From: Lutraria lutraria
Taxonomy: Eukaryota > Mollusca > Bivalvia > Venerida > Mactridae
Length of the DNA: 64,000 nucleotides
Direction: 5' to 3'
NCBI GenBank assembly: GCA_964023205.1
Contig: OZ026833.1
Location: forward strand, 43,865,137 to 43,929,136
Of this stretch, positions 40,064-53,800 are shown piece after piece. Under the pieces are notes generated by a model. That model had not been told where the DNA came from. It did no database searches and saw nothing but the letters and a program-made list of their open reading frames with translations. The translations under genes and the position numbers were made by a program. The stretch's first letter is position 1. Each line of letters begins with the position of its first letter.

Positions 40064-40249
40064 TACAGTACAACCTCTCCAGAGCGGCCCTCTCTAGAAC
40101 AACAACCTCCCTTCAACAATAGCATGATTTTTCTCTACTGCACGATTTAACTATTAAAATTTAACCTCTCTAGAGTAAAAACTTCTTAACAGCAACATAA
40201 TTTTGCTGTTTCTCCCAAAGGGTACTGATTTGGAGAGGTTGCACTGTTT
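40064..40249. mobile_element. Family A miniature inverted-repeat element (copy 4)
   Basis: Starts TACAGTACAACCTCTCCAGA and ends TTTGGAGAGGTTGCACTGTT. It has the typical internal blocks GAACAACAACCTCCC, ACCTCTCTAGAG and TCTCCCAAAGGGTA. Confidence 0.85.
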
Positions 40250-41486
40250 ATCGTTTTAATGAGCAGGTTGTAAACTTATTATCAATGAAGGATTGTGTGA
40301 CATTTGCCTGTCGTATGTTCATTATAAAGTTCTTTAACTCTTGCAATAAAAAAAGTTTATAACTGACGAGTACTGAATCCTTTAAATACACTAGGCCCCT
40401 ATGATCAGTGGTTAACTACTTCCATCAGATTAATATTAACCACAGATATATACTATGCACCAAAACTTATGAACATTGTTTTTTATTTGAATACACTCGT
40501 TCTCATTTCCAAAAGAACAAGTAACCAGTGTCTATCGGGATTAACCTGTATTTGGAACCTACATTCATATGAAGGTGTGTCGCCAAGCTACTCAGTGCTT
40601 CATCCAACGGTTCCATGCAATATACAAGTAATCAAAATATGTTTTACAACACTGCTAACGTTTCATTTGGTTTATAAATCAATAAATAAAAACGACATAT
40701 TCCAAACATAAAGAAAATGTTTATTTTTTATCTTTTGATCAACAGTAGAACAAATAGAAAACAATTTGTAATATTAAACACATCTAGCCATTCTGTTACG
40801 GGTGGGATATGATTATATAAATGTGTTTTCTTGCAAAATAATTTATTTTGCTCCCGGCAACGTACGGTCAACATTCATATTTACACAGTGGTCTCCCCTG
40901 GCACATCAATTAATCTAGTTCCCGTTGATTCTGGGATCACGGACCCTTTGGTGCACTAATAAGACAATTAGTAGAATGGTACCTCGTTGATTTTTACTAA
41001 AGAGACTAGTCAAGTATTTGATTCTTTGCAGGACCGGGTACCAGTTCACCGAGACACTGAATCTGTAGGGGAGATAATCATGGTTCGTGTAGTGTTAGAC
41101 GGGTAGTAATGTTGTCTACCATAATTGATATCCATGTACGAACGATTTAAGTGCGAGACAAGTAACGAGGTACAACGTAAGATGATCTGTTATAGTACCA
41201 GAAACAATCCAAATATTGAGATACTATGTTTTAGAATCCAAGGAACCAATATCGCACAGGCCAGTCATACCATAAATAGTGTCCAGCTAGATCTACGTGA
41301 GTCGTATCATACAGCACGTAAATAAACATTTTAGCTAATGATATAGCATTAGTCAATCAACAACTTGAGTTCACATGTCGTAATTAAAACGACTCTATGA
41401 TCCTAGGCATAATACGTATTAATTAGTCATAATCATCAATGTCAAAGACGAATGTATCTTAATTTCACATTAACTTCAACAAAAGG
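40250..41486. other. 3' flank of gene 2, no gene seen
   Basis: Includes an 80-codon and a 66-codon open frame (40469-40711 and 41125-41325, plus) with no recognised content. No repeat family is clear. Confidence 0.4.
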
Positions 41487-41492
41487 TTTATT
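41487..41492 (-). terminator. Candidate polyadenylation signal for gene 2 long isoform
   Basis: AATAAA on the minus strand, about 100 nt downstream of the stop in exon 12b. Position fits a polyadenylation signal; cleavage site not determined. Confidence 0.5.
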
Positions 41493-41591
41493 TTCATCTC
41501 AGACACTGAGTTCCTTACTTTGGATGCAAGACTTTAAAAGAGGAACATCACTTAACACGATTCTTAATTTAGCGACAGTATCCGCAATCTT

Positions 41592-41844
41592 CTATTCTTG
41601 ATGCGACTGCAGTCGGTTAGCAAAACCCTTTGGGACGGAGTCTAATGAAAAGACGGCTGTTAAACTAGCTTGTCGTTGTCGTCTCTTGCCTCTCAACTGC
41701 AATAATTTCTCCTGCCGTCTGTCTTCCAGCGCCCTTTTGACCAAAGCTTTTAACTGATTTATAGCTTCAACTTCATTTTCATTGTCCGAGTTTTTCCCTT
41801 TGTTCATCTTTTTCATTGCTTTCCTGTACCCGACTTTGTATTCA
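41592..41844 (-). CDS. Gene 2 alternative last exon 12b
   Basis: The acceptor AATTGCAG precedes T GAA TAC, which completes an Asp codon with the GA left by exon 11. It encodes the EYKVGYRKAMKKM start, then a Lys/Arg-rich helical stretch (ALEDRRQEKLLQLRGKRRQ) and a conserved end FANRLQSHQE, then TAG. Gene 3's last exon (58783-58531) is its clear ortholog-like copy, so this exon is under constraint. Confidence 0.88.
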
Positions 41845-44800
41845 CTGCAATTTTGAAAAACACATTATTAAAAAATTTAAAGAATGCGATTGTTCAGCAT
41901 CCATTGCAAATTTGGAAGATTTAAAATGAAGATTATATATCAACCTCGCCCTACAAAATGCATTCTACGCTACAATGGAAATCCCACACCAATAAATAGC
42001 ACCGTATTTCGATAGCACTAGATTATAATGATTCGGACAGGGAAATACATAGGAAAATGAACAAAGATTGTGTACAACAATGATAGTACGTTCAAAATGT
42101 TCGACATACAATGAATACAAATAATTGTCTACGGATTTTGTATTTTAACATAAAAACTTAGTACAGTCAAATCTGTTTCAGCGGCCACCTACGAATAACA
42201 GCCATTTTCTAAAATGTCCATAACTATTCAGAACAAAATGACATCCAAGGTCCCCTGTCATAAAAGGTCATATTACGTCTTTTCCAAGGCTGGCCTTTGT
42301 CCACACGTTTTACTGCATGAGTTTGTGCAGAATAATTCAACAATCAAATAAGTGTTTATTATCATCTTTTTGTGAAATCAATTGATGCTGTCTACTCTTA
42401 ACTAAAAACAAAACCATTGCAAGATATAACAGTGATAGAAATTATGGCATTAGTAAATCATAAAAAAAATGTTGTTAAAAGATGTATAGAAAATCAAATA
42501 CGAGTAATTTGACAAAACGCAAAAGGGACTGTGAAATAATAACAATTGGTTAGTAAAACGGTATTCACTGTCGAAACTACAAAATGGATTTCATTTCTAA
42601 AAGTATTGTCTGGTATGCACGTGGTTTCCAAACACGTATGAAGCAGTTTTATTTTCAAACAATAAGATGAGCGCTGGAAATTCTTCGATGATATTTTTTA
42701 TAAAAAGACGTGTATATTCTAAATGGTATGCTTTACAAATGAAAAATAGTTTCACCGGGAGAATTGCTTTACAAATATAAAATGAAAATGTCACAATTTA
42801 TAAAATATCTGCAATGAAAAGTAAGTGAAAAAGTAATCTGTTATAAAATAGGGAAGTGTGTTAGTGCGCATGCGTGATTATGGTGACCAGGAAAGCAACT
42901 GTGAAGTGGCAACATGCAAGAGAGAAACATCATCTTCACCATAACAAACTTTCCCCTATTTTCTTATTTGGTGAGTATCATTCATGTAATTCTTTACTGC
43001 AGCCCTCTTTATAGCATTTCTCTTCATGAGTTCTCTTTTTTTCGTCAAAGCTTCGTTCACCAGCTTCTTTAAGCCTTTTATTGCTGCTTTTGTGTTTTCA
43101 GCCTCAGGATCGTCGGATGTTCTCAGCTTGGCCATAGTTTTCCTATAGCCAGATTTTACTTCGCTGCGTAAGATTAAAGATAATTTATTTATTTGGGTTT
43201 AAAGCCGTTTTTCAACATTTTGTCAGTTAAATACGGTGGCCGATTCTCTCAATAAGCTTTCTTGGACGATATTCGAACCAGTACTAACTTAATCTTCCAC
43301 AGAGCAGCTTCTCCACATATGGTGAAAAATCGACATTTCTGGTCAAATTTACATAGAAGGTTATAACCTGCCCGACCGGGAATCGAATCCAGATCGCCGG
43401 TTACAAGTCAGTAGATGACAGAAATGAAATGCTTAGACAAATATTTAAAACCTATAAACAAATCCAGAAACTGCAAAAAGGCCTTTAAAATATCAGTGTT
43501 TTGATTTTAATTACTTAATTTTTTTAATATACAAGAGAGTAGTTCTTGTTCGAATGGTTGCCCTGATTTGCTAATTTGGTGGTCTGTCAACTCAGATAAA
43601 TTTGCAAAAAGTAAAATTATGTGCAAGGGGCGTTTTTAACCTGGACATTTCAGCTAAGTTCCTTAAAGGATTAATTTGCAAAAAGTAAAATTATGTGCAA
43701 GGGGCGTTTTTAACCTGGACATTTCAGCTAAGTTCCTTAAAGGTTACAAGACAGACTCATATACTTTAGATTTATGGACGCAGTTATCGTTAATTCAAAC
43801 CAAAACAATACCTCATATACATAAAAAATATGGGAAGATACAAAGAAATAAACAAACATCAACAAGACAGAATGATTGATGAACCGTGACGAGTATGTTA
43901 ATATTGGAATGTTTGTATTATTTTTGACTATATATTTGAATAGATAGTTATAATTATGATGCGATCAGAAACCTGAAGTATAATATAAAATGTATGATAA
44001 GGCCTGCAATATGTTTGTTTCTGGTTACATGCTCATTAAAAATACAGTATACATGCATAGGTCGGCATTATTTTATGGCTGTTGAAAGAGTGCTGAGAGG
44101 TAAAAAGTGAGAAAGTGAATGTACCTATCATCGAGCCTAATAAAAAGTCTATGGCTCGTGGGGAAGATTAGGATAGGACGGGTAACCAGAAGCAAAGAAT
44201 ATTTAGGCCTGACTGAGAATGTGAAGACATTCATGCTTGTGTTACCAAATCGCACCAAGAGTTTGATGTTAAAAGCTGCCAAACCAATACTGAGTATACA
44301 GTTCTACATAATAATTTAGATATAATCAAAGAAATTCAATTTATTTTGCATTACAATGTATAAATGTACTTACATTTGTTTACTAGTAAACAGATGATCA
44401 TGCGTTTATAGATAATTACATTCACTATTATGTATCGATATATGCATATACATGTATAGAATAAATATGTACGTGCAAGTATTTAGAATATAGACGTTAC
44501 TAGGTATGAATAGATTATATTGATATTTTTCAGCGAACAGTGAGACAATACCATACTTAGTTATGTTCTGTTCAGCTTGTAAACTGGTTCCCATTCCATG
44601 TTGTAGTGCACCATAGGCTTTGTACAGACAGAGCCAACGGGAACCAGTTTACTCTGCTAGTACAGTCGTTTCAGAAGTGTTTTCTTCTTTTTTATTGGTC
44701 TTAGATGAATGTTGAATGTATAAAACTATAGATATACATACTCATATTCAATCTCGTCATTATCATTTAGATCTAATCTTTCGAACAACGAATCAAGCGC

Positions 44801-47800
44801 ATCTTCCGTCAGTGGCATATTGATTGTCTGAAATCAGAACACAAAATAAAATAGTTCGAACATTACAAGTTAGGATAAGAAAATATAAACAAACAATTTT
44901 TCGATATTCTAGTATCATCTTATACATATGTGTAAGCGATTCATGTTAAAATAATGATATATAATTATATTTGTTCGTTTCAGTGGATTTGACATTTATT
45001 TTATGTTACGGCGACCTTTCTTGGACCGTATTCTAACCAGTACTAACATACCCTACCCGAAGGAGGCAACAACCTTTCCACATATGGAGGAAAATCGACC
45101 TTTTCGTATGTATACAAACAAGCATCTAAAAAAACAAGCATGACATCGCACACGGAAGGTTTTATTCGCAATAAGTTGATGGATTCGAAGTCAGTACATA
45201 AATTATACTATGTAACGAAAGTTGCAATTTTCTGCGAGTTTGATTTTTAATGCACATAATTATTTTTATTTGCATTAACACGCAGGTCTCATTAGCTTTT
45301 TCTCTTTCAATGTTTAACGAAAATATATTACAATCAATTTTGTTAGCATTAAGAATTCTCTTGTACTAAACTTACCACGAAGCCTTCTTTCAGCTCTTCT
45401 TTAGACACAGATTGGCTTGAGTCTGTATCAAATGTTCTAAATAAATCAATAAGACGTAGGTTCTCTTGTTTCATATATTCAAACAAGATCATGGCTGGGT
45501 CGTAATCCTTCAGCGTCCTATGTCGAATAATTGGTGTTATCTTCTTCTTGTTTGGGTCCCTGTGGTATACTTTCACGGCCCTTTTCTTTAATAATTCATC
45601 AAGTTCATCAAGGAAATCAGAATTTATAGGCACGTCCTGTAAAAGGAATTTACAGACATATGTAAAGCTGTGGCTTAAGTAACTAAATCTTCAAAATGTT
45701 AAAATCTTCAACCAAATTATAGATTTTAATCGCTTGAAATTGAAGAAACAATAATTGCGTTATCTTATGGAAAATATACAATACTGATATATATATTGAG
45801 TTTTAACGATGCATTCTGAGCAAAGTCGTTAAGGCATTATAAATGTGTTTGTTTCATTTTTTTTGGAAATCGAACTATAGTTCAGCTTGCCATAGCCGAC
45901 ACTCGCTCGGCGCACAGACCTAAGTACTACATTTATCTACATCCGCCACTGGTTCCCGTTTCATGTTGCAGCTCAAGTCTATGTTCAGTTTCCATTCATG
46001 AGTACTTTCAGTACTGTGATTTAAATACGTAACTGATTGTTTTTAGTACAATGCTGTTGAAATATGTATCTTATCACGTGTTTATTAATATAGAGAACTC
46101 AAAATGTACTCACCGTCATGTACAAATCTTCCAAATGTGAGACTTCGGATTTTGTGAGCGTCTTCATGAATGCGATAGCGCCATCTGTTGTCAACGGATT
46201 CTGGCTGATCTGTAACAATACGAAACACTTTCAATTTAGCATTATTTGACATGTAACACGAAATACACGAGTGTTTGATAATCGGGGATGGACATACTGT
46301 TTCATATATGATACTTATAGTTTTATTGATAATTAAGGCATTTAGGCCTTTTTAAACATTCACACGTGATTATATATTGTGCATAGGCACACGCATAATT
46401 GCAAATAGGGATAAGATGGATTGGCAATATTCTTCCTGAAATTGCATTAGCTGACATGTTTCTTTTGAATATTTGATACCACCGAACTAAGTGTCCTTGC
46501 TCTAATGGTTTTGTCAACGTAGTAAATGTAGTCCTTATCATACAAAGAGCGCCGTTATCTTGGAGTAAAAAGATTGAGTGTATATTTAAAAATAACATCA
46601 CGGTTAGGTTTCTTTTTTCATCAACTGGAAAATGAAATCCGACTTAATATCAAATAACTTATATACATATACAGTTACTGTATCTTTTGGTTATTTAGTT
46701 GATGACGTGTAGTAATCTTTATTCAAGTAGAGTTTACTATATAAGTTCCTTTCTGATAAGTTATTTGGCACTTTGTTAGATTTAAAATAGCAGTTGGAAA
46801 TTATACTTAGGACGAATCCGTCTAGAATACTACTTGAGGAAGCAGAACGGACTACAAGTAATAATTTTACTTTCAAATTTTACTTAAACATATCGCTCTT
46901 GAAGTGACAATAATGTTAAAACAGTTTGGGATACCACACGTTACAAAAAAATACTGCAGTCATAATTGAAAATGAACATGTTTTTATTAAACAACTTACA
47001 CGTAATACTTTCAGGGTGTCATTCTTTTCAATGCCTTTTAAAAAATGAGGTAAAGAAAATGCGCTTATTCTGTTACACGAGATATCAAGCTCTTTCAGCG
47101 TATGATTGCACGGTAAAGCCACACCCAAAGCCCTAGCGCCTTCTTCAGCCAAACCATTCCAAGATAAATCCAATTCTTCGAGAGTCTGGTTTGTCTGCAA
47201 GTAAACACAGATAAGAAAAGGATTCGTAGAAAAAATCAAAATACCGAAAGTATTCATGGATACTGAATTTACATAGACTTGCATTGTAATGTCGAACGGG
47301 AAGTGCTTTAACGATTGCATGGCGGATGTAGAAAAACGTAGTAACTTGGTCCGCATCAAAACTGCGAGTGCCGGCTATGGAAATCTGAACTATCATTCGG
47401 TTTCCAAAACACATACCCAAAATCACACCGTCCGAAAACGAGATTCACCAGAGCCCAACAACCCAAACCCACATACAAAACATACAAAAAACTGGAGGAC
47501 AAAATACAGATTCCTGCAGGGTTCCGGCCTTTGGCAGATCTACAGCTAAACTACCGAATATTTAAACCTAGTTTGATTGGTACAAATTTATCGTGCCCAG
47601 GAAAACCTGATTTTCTAGACACAATACAGTGCAACCTCTCGAAAGTAACACCATTTTGGTGAAGCAAATTATGCTGTTGTTGAGGGGTTATTGCTCTAGA
47701 GAAGGCCGGTCTTGAGAGGTTGTACTGTATTTGGCTTGGTAGTTGTGATGGGTATACTGAAAAGGCGTCCTTGCGAGATTCGATAGGCGGAGTCGAGAAT

Positions 47801-50800
47801 CAAACCCACGACCCATGTGTTTGTTAAACTTTGTAAGATGCTTTCAACCCAACGGTTATCCAATCACGTGGCGTTGGTTTATCAATCATATTGACTGTGT
47901 CAATAACGTAATGCCAATATAAAAGAAAAGTAGTGGATTATATGTTACTAATCTATATCACACCTTTTATTATTGCCACAATAAAAACAAGTGTAATAAT
48001 TGAAATTGTGATATTGATATGTTTTCAGGTAACCCTGATTGCAAAAGGTTACAATCTCTAGAAATATGGCTTACTTAACCTTATGCAAACACTTTGAATG
48101 AATCCATGATTTATTCAATATATTGTATAATATCTATAACTGTGGATTACGGCTGATTGACGATATATCAATGGTAAATCATATATTAGTGTTACTATTA
48201 TACCTTTAATGCCATACAAACAGATTTAGCTCCATCTCGACGTAGATGATTCCAGCTTAAATCTAATTTCTTTATTCCGACATTGCTTACTGAAAGTAAA
48301 AGAATGTATTTTTTTATAAAGGAATTTGAAATCACGATTAATGCATTGTTATATGCACGTACAAAGATTTAATATAACTTCAACACCACTGAAGACATCT
48401 GTACAGTTGTCATCCACGGTCTGTGTTAACTTCTCCATTACTCATGGCTAAAATTAGAACTTATCACACTCAGATTATCACTCACCTAATGCTTTCCCTA
48501 TCGTTGTTCCACCAACATCATCAAATTTGTTACCAGATAAAACCAAGTCTTCGATGTAGTCATTTTTCTGAAATATAGAAAAAACGTAAATAGGTTTATA
48601 GATGCCATTCGTAGTGTTATTCAACGTGCAAAGGGGTTTGTCACGAAAAAAAGAATTCAAAAAATTTTTTTTTCCATGTAACCCATATATATATATAGGT
48701 TACATGGAAAACATTTTTTTTTAAATTTTTTTCGTGACAAACCCCTTTGTCAAGGTGTTGAAGTGTTCATGTTAAAGATATAAATATTAAGTTATTCTGC
48801 TGTGTAGGCTTTGAGCACAATTTATCAATTTTCGAACGGGCAGAGTATGTGCTTGACGGAAAAGTGTTTAGATTCAAAATCAGCAAAGTTATATGTGTGT
48901 TATAAATGTATCAGATATGACAGCACGGTGCTTGTTTCCAAATCCGTTTACAAAGCCATGGTGCCATGAATTGAACCGTTTTCATAATTAAGTCACTAAT
49001 ATTTTTGTGTCATTTACTCGTACAGTTTAGACGTCTGTATTAAGACAGCCTTTTGAATAGAGAACTGTTTGCTGACACCACGATAGTCTCATATTAAGTA
49101 CTAAGTGGTTCCGAAAAAGTACTCTTTTTCTGAGGTGGTCGTATTATTCAAGTGCTCTCTAAATCATGTTTTCCGTATTATAAACGTTTAGCTTTCATTA
49201 TCGTTCATTGATATCAAGAGTAACTAATAAAAAGAGACACTTTAGTACTGAACACTAACATGGTACATTAATGATGTTTGTCTTAAATCTAAACAATGAA
49301 CCGATTTTATAGCACTTGTAATTGATCGTTACCTTTATTATTTCACCAAATATTTCGGCTTGCCTTCTTTCGAATTGATTGTCTGGAATGATAGAAAAGA
49401 AACATATTGTATATAAAATCAACACTGGTATGGCTTACAATCTTCAAAGACGGAATTCAGAAAGTTACGGTAATACGGGTGATACCACAAACTCATGCTG
49501 TGGAGGACTTTTCGGGAGGCCTTTGATTACGGAATGAGCGGGATGTGGGTAACTTCCGTTTGGCAACCCATGTGCATTGATGAAATCACCTGTCCGTCGT
49601 ATATGGCAGAGTAATGTAGATGAAGGGCGATATAACCAAGGTAAACAAACAAAGCAAGTTCATTAAAACAAGTATACGTGTGTGTCTTTAAATTTGTTTA
49701 AGAAGAATATGCTAGCTTAATTCAAATGGTTGGGCGTCAGCTCTTCTTCGGATCTCGGGTGCGACACATGGTCTCAGTGACGATTTTTTTGAAGACAATG
49801 GAGAAGTTGGCCGCTACTTGCAGAGATTAAGGGAAGTACATGTATTATACTGGCACAGAATCCAGGATAACTAATCAAGTAACAGCCTAACTTTATATTA
49901 TTAACCATCTATATACAGTACAACCTCTCCAGAGTGGCCCTCTCTTGAACAACAATCTCCCTTCAACAACAGCATGATTATTTAGCTATTAATTAAACCT
50001 CTCTAGAGCAACTCCCTCTCAACAACAACATACTTTTGTTACTCCCAAAGGGTGTTGCTTTGGAGAGGTTACACTGTACATATTTAATATTGTTTGAGCA
50101 TGTCTTGAATTCTGATGAACTGGTGCGAATGCAAAAAATAGTCCCACGCTGTTCGATTTGGTGCGGAAACTTGCACAACAGTATTGTATTCGATAAATCG
50201 AATAATAACTCTGTTGGTATTGATAAATCAATCCCAACAAAAAACGGATAAAATCAGAAACAAATACATGTACGCAAATATGTGTGTATAAGATGTGTTT
50301 ATATAATGAACAGAATTAGTACTTGACATATCCAGTCGTTTCATTGGTTTCATGTCCAGGAAGATATCGGCAATAGCCTGAAGTCCTTCTAAATCTACAT
50401 TACACTGACTCAATGTCTGAAATATAAATATAGCATACTCTGGCACTATAATTATACAAGACAGAAGTCTACACAATTCTGGCGTGCGAAATTTTAAATG
50501 AACGTAAATGAAATAAAAACACATACAAATATTGCCATGACAAAGGACATGCAACTAGTACATGACTGCAAATCAAATTCTTTGGATTTAAAATACATGT
50601 ACATCTATATAGTAAATTCGAATGAATGCAACCTAAGTTTCACGCGCTAGCAGTGAAATAGGGCATTTGCTGGGTAGAAACTACGACCTTCCGCAAGCTA
50701 GCCCCATAGCTCCCTCACGTGTTATTTTGAACTCCAAGCAGTGATTGGCTGGTGATTAATAGTCAGATACCACAATAAATCGACCACAGAGGCCCTACGT

Positions 50801-53800
50801 TGCCATATTTACCGTGAAACATGTACACTAAAACTACATGGTGTTCCGAATGCTTTCAACAAGACATGCTTGAAACTTTCAAGACGTCGCCCAAAATGCC
50901 AGTTCAGGTATTATCCATACTTAATTGCCAAATTAATAGTTAGACCAGTTCTTAACGAGACATAAGATAATGAATCACAAGCTCCATGCAATTATTTGAC
51001 AACTTTGCATTTTCTATGGGCATTTTGGGTCCATAGGGTTAACAAAGAACAAGAGAGCGGTGCCAAATAGGAGCATGCTTATAATCATATACATTGTAGG
51101 TGGAAATTAAAATTTTCTATGTTTGCCCGAAGGCTACCGAAGCTGGTTTTGTGTGTAAATAGGTAGGATTTTTTCCGTATCAAAAATATCAAAATGGCCT
51201 TAAATGGAATCAAATCGATTCCTATCCTTATTGAAATACTCACCAAATCATCTATAGTTGTGTTTTCACGTAACGCTTCAGCAAGATATTTCGCTCCCTT
51301 GTTACTAAGGTCGTTGCCAGATAGATCTAGGTCTTTTATTGTTACGTTGGACTGAAAATAGAATTATATAATCATACATACTGAATGACATTGTATAGAT
51401 TTATATCATTCAAATAAGAACTGTTTCTGTTTCTTATTATTATTATGATTATTATTATCATTTAAACGGCCAGCGATGTGGGCATAACTTAGACCTGGCC
51501 CCATAGTTATAAAACTTGAGATCGGTCTCCGGGCACAGATCTCTAAATAAGTTAAGTATGATTAAAAAAGTATTGGTATTTTTTGATACATTAGTCTGTC
51601 AGCAAAATTGATCTGAGTACGTATTTAAACATTTTTTCAGCTCTATCATTTCAACTACATGTATAAAAACTTTGGAAATGAAATTGAGATTTGAGCTCAG
51701 AGAGTGTTCTCAAGTTGTATAACCTCGTGGTCTGAAATAAGAAAACAATACGAACGCACTTGACACGTAGGTAAATATTGCCCGAGCCTTCATATTATAG
51801 TTTTTAGAGAATCAAGCCGTAATTAATACAGTTAAAAGTACAATACAGAATGTATATATATCAACCGACAATCACGCTCGAAAGTAGATTTTCTTAAGTG
51901 ATCAAATTTAGGTTAATCACACATTATAAAAACATTGTTCACGCGGAATAATTCCTTATGTAGACCGCAGTCACTGTTATTCGGTCTTTATAAATCAAAC
52001 AATGGTCGGAGATAAATATTTATTACATATGACATTTACTGAATATTTGTCACTGATTTGATTAAATGACGAATGTATGACCTGCGAGTTTCAGATATTT
52101 CGGAATCACACGACTGTACTTCTAAATTTGTGTCCGGTCTGTTTAGAATATTTACTTTTGGTCGATGAAATTAATTTCTTTAATTGGGATAGACATTGAC
52201 TACAGATTTCCGAAGTCCTTGTCGAAAATGCAACTCATCTCATTTAATAACTATTTCAATAAAATAAAATAAAATTGAAGCCGTATTTATATGTCGTAAG
52301 TTTTCATTCACTAGAAACACGCTATGATAAGGTTTGAATTCAGCTGCAATTTATTTTGATATACAATGAAATTTCAACATATAAATGTGATTGAATGAAG
52401 TTGTGCCTTTTGATTTAAAGAGACATTTTATCAATTTTCGTATTTCAGATTTTTATGTGAAACGAGTGAAGTCCCTTTAATACAATCCAACATTTCACAT
52501 GGTTGACTCGACAACAATTTATACATCAATGTTTATTATTGTTCTGTTCTATTCTGTTCTGAATAACTGGTATACGTTTTCTATCGTGATCCAACTTCAG
52601 GTTATAATAAGGAAATCGTAATGAAGGCAATTTCACAAATAGTAACTTTATGTGGTATGGCGAAATTCATAAATTTATGTTATTTTTTTATTTATATTGA
52701 TAACAAGTACAACCAACGGAAATTATACCTCACCATCCCTTTTTCGATTTCTGTGGGGTTTTGACTCTAACATTTCATATTATGTGAAAGTATTTTTGCA
52801 AATACAAACCGCATTTATACGAGTACACACTTAATTTTTAATTCTTAATACAGTTACACGTATGATGAAATGATGTAGTTTTTTATGGACGACACAGAGC
52901 CCGGGGTTTAATTCTAGTCTCTTTTTCTTTATAGATTAACGGAGTTAATCATGGTAAATAATAAGGTATATCATTATTCACATAATTTAAGATCTTAGAT
53001 ACCGTAAGACATTGGGGCTAATGTACTTTTAAATATTATTTATCCATAAAAAGAAAATAAAAACAATTCCAAGAAAATTGTTTAACATACCGACAATGAG
53101 ACACAGATAGATTTAATATCCTTTGTGGCGAGAAAACAATTAGACACGTCGGCAACACTATCTGTTATTTGTCTCTTAAATCGACTACACGGTGTGATTC
53201 CCTCCAGTTTGCACATCCGGTTGTAATTATTTTCTTGTATTTCTCTGTGAACATCTTTCTCCGCTGTTTCTTCTTTGTGCTCCTCTAAAATAAATAAAAC
53301 TCTTCTTGTCAACGAGCATGGTAGCAGTTTTTTTTACTATATTATTATTATATTATTTTATTACGTATTTTCTTTTTATTTTGTTCAAAACGAAATTTAC
53401 TCGGTCGAGAAAAAAAGAAACTGTATAACTTGAACATTGACAACAGGGAGAAGAAGTGGTTTGGGGTAGAGCATCGGACTCCTAACTCGGGGTTTGCGGG
53501 TTCGATTCCCATCAGTGAGAAACTTTGACCGGAATCATAATTTATTAATTTATTTATCTTAATGATGTTATAGGTATCTCACCAATTAGCGTTTTAGCTC
53601 TTCCTGTTAGCCAGTCAATCTTAAGTATTTCCCAGCCTAGCATTATGAGTTTATTTTATTCTCACATATCCTCAAAAGATACACAGAACAAATAAAAATT
53701 CCCTTCGTCATTCAATCCGCTCACCGAGGAAATCAAACACTTATTGCTTGAATAATTATGTTTTACTTCGTCAATGCTGAACTGTTTGTATACTATGAAA

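Noticed and set aside
40860..41330. Possible LTR or small gene (short open stretch after TTTGCAG at about 41031)
   Set aside because: Open stretch is only about 24 codons, no terminal repeats or conserved motif were seen.
47145..47549. Several overlapping open frames near gene 2 exon 8
   Set aside because: They are produced by the exon itself read in another frame and by a family D repeat.
53449..53530. Functional tRNA gene
   Set aside because: Boxes A and B are present but the acceptor stem does not pair well; similar tRNA-like heads in the window belong to SINEs.
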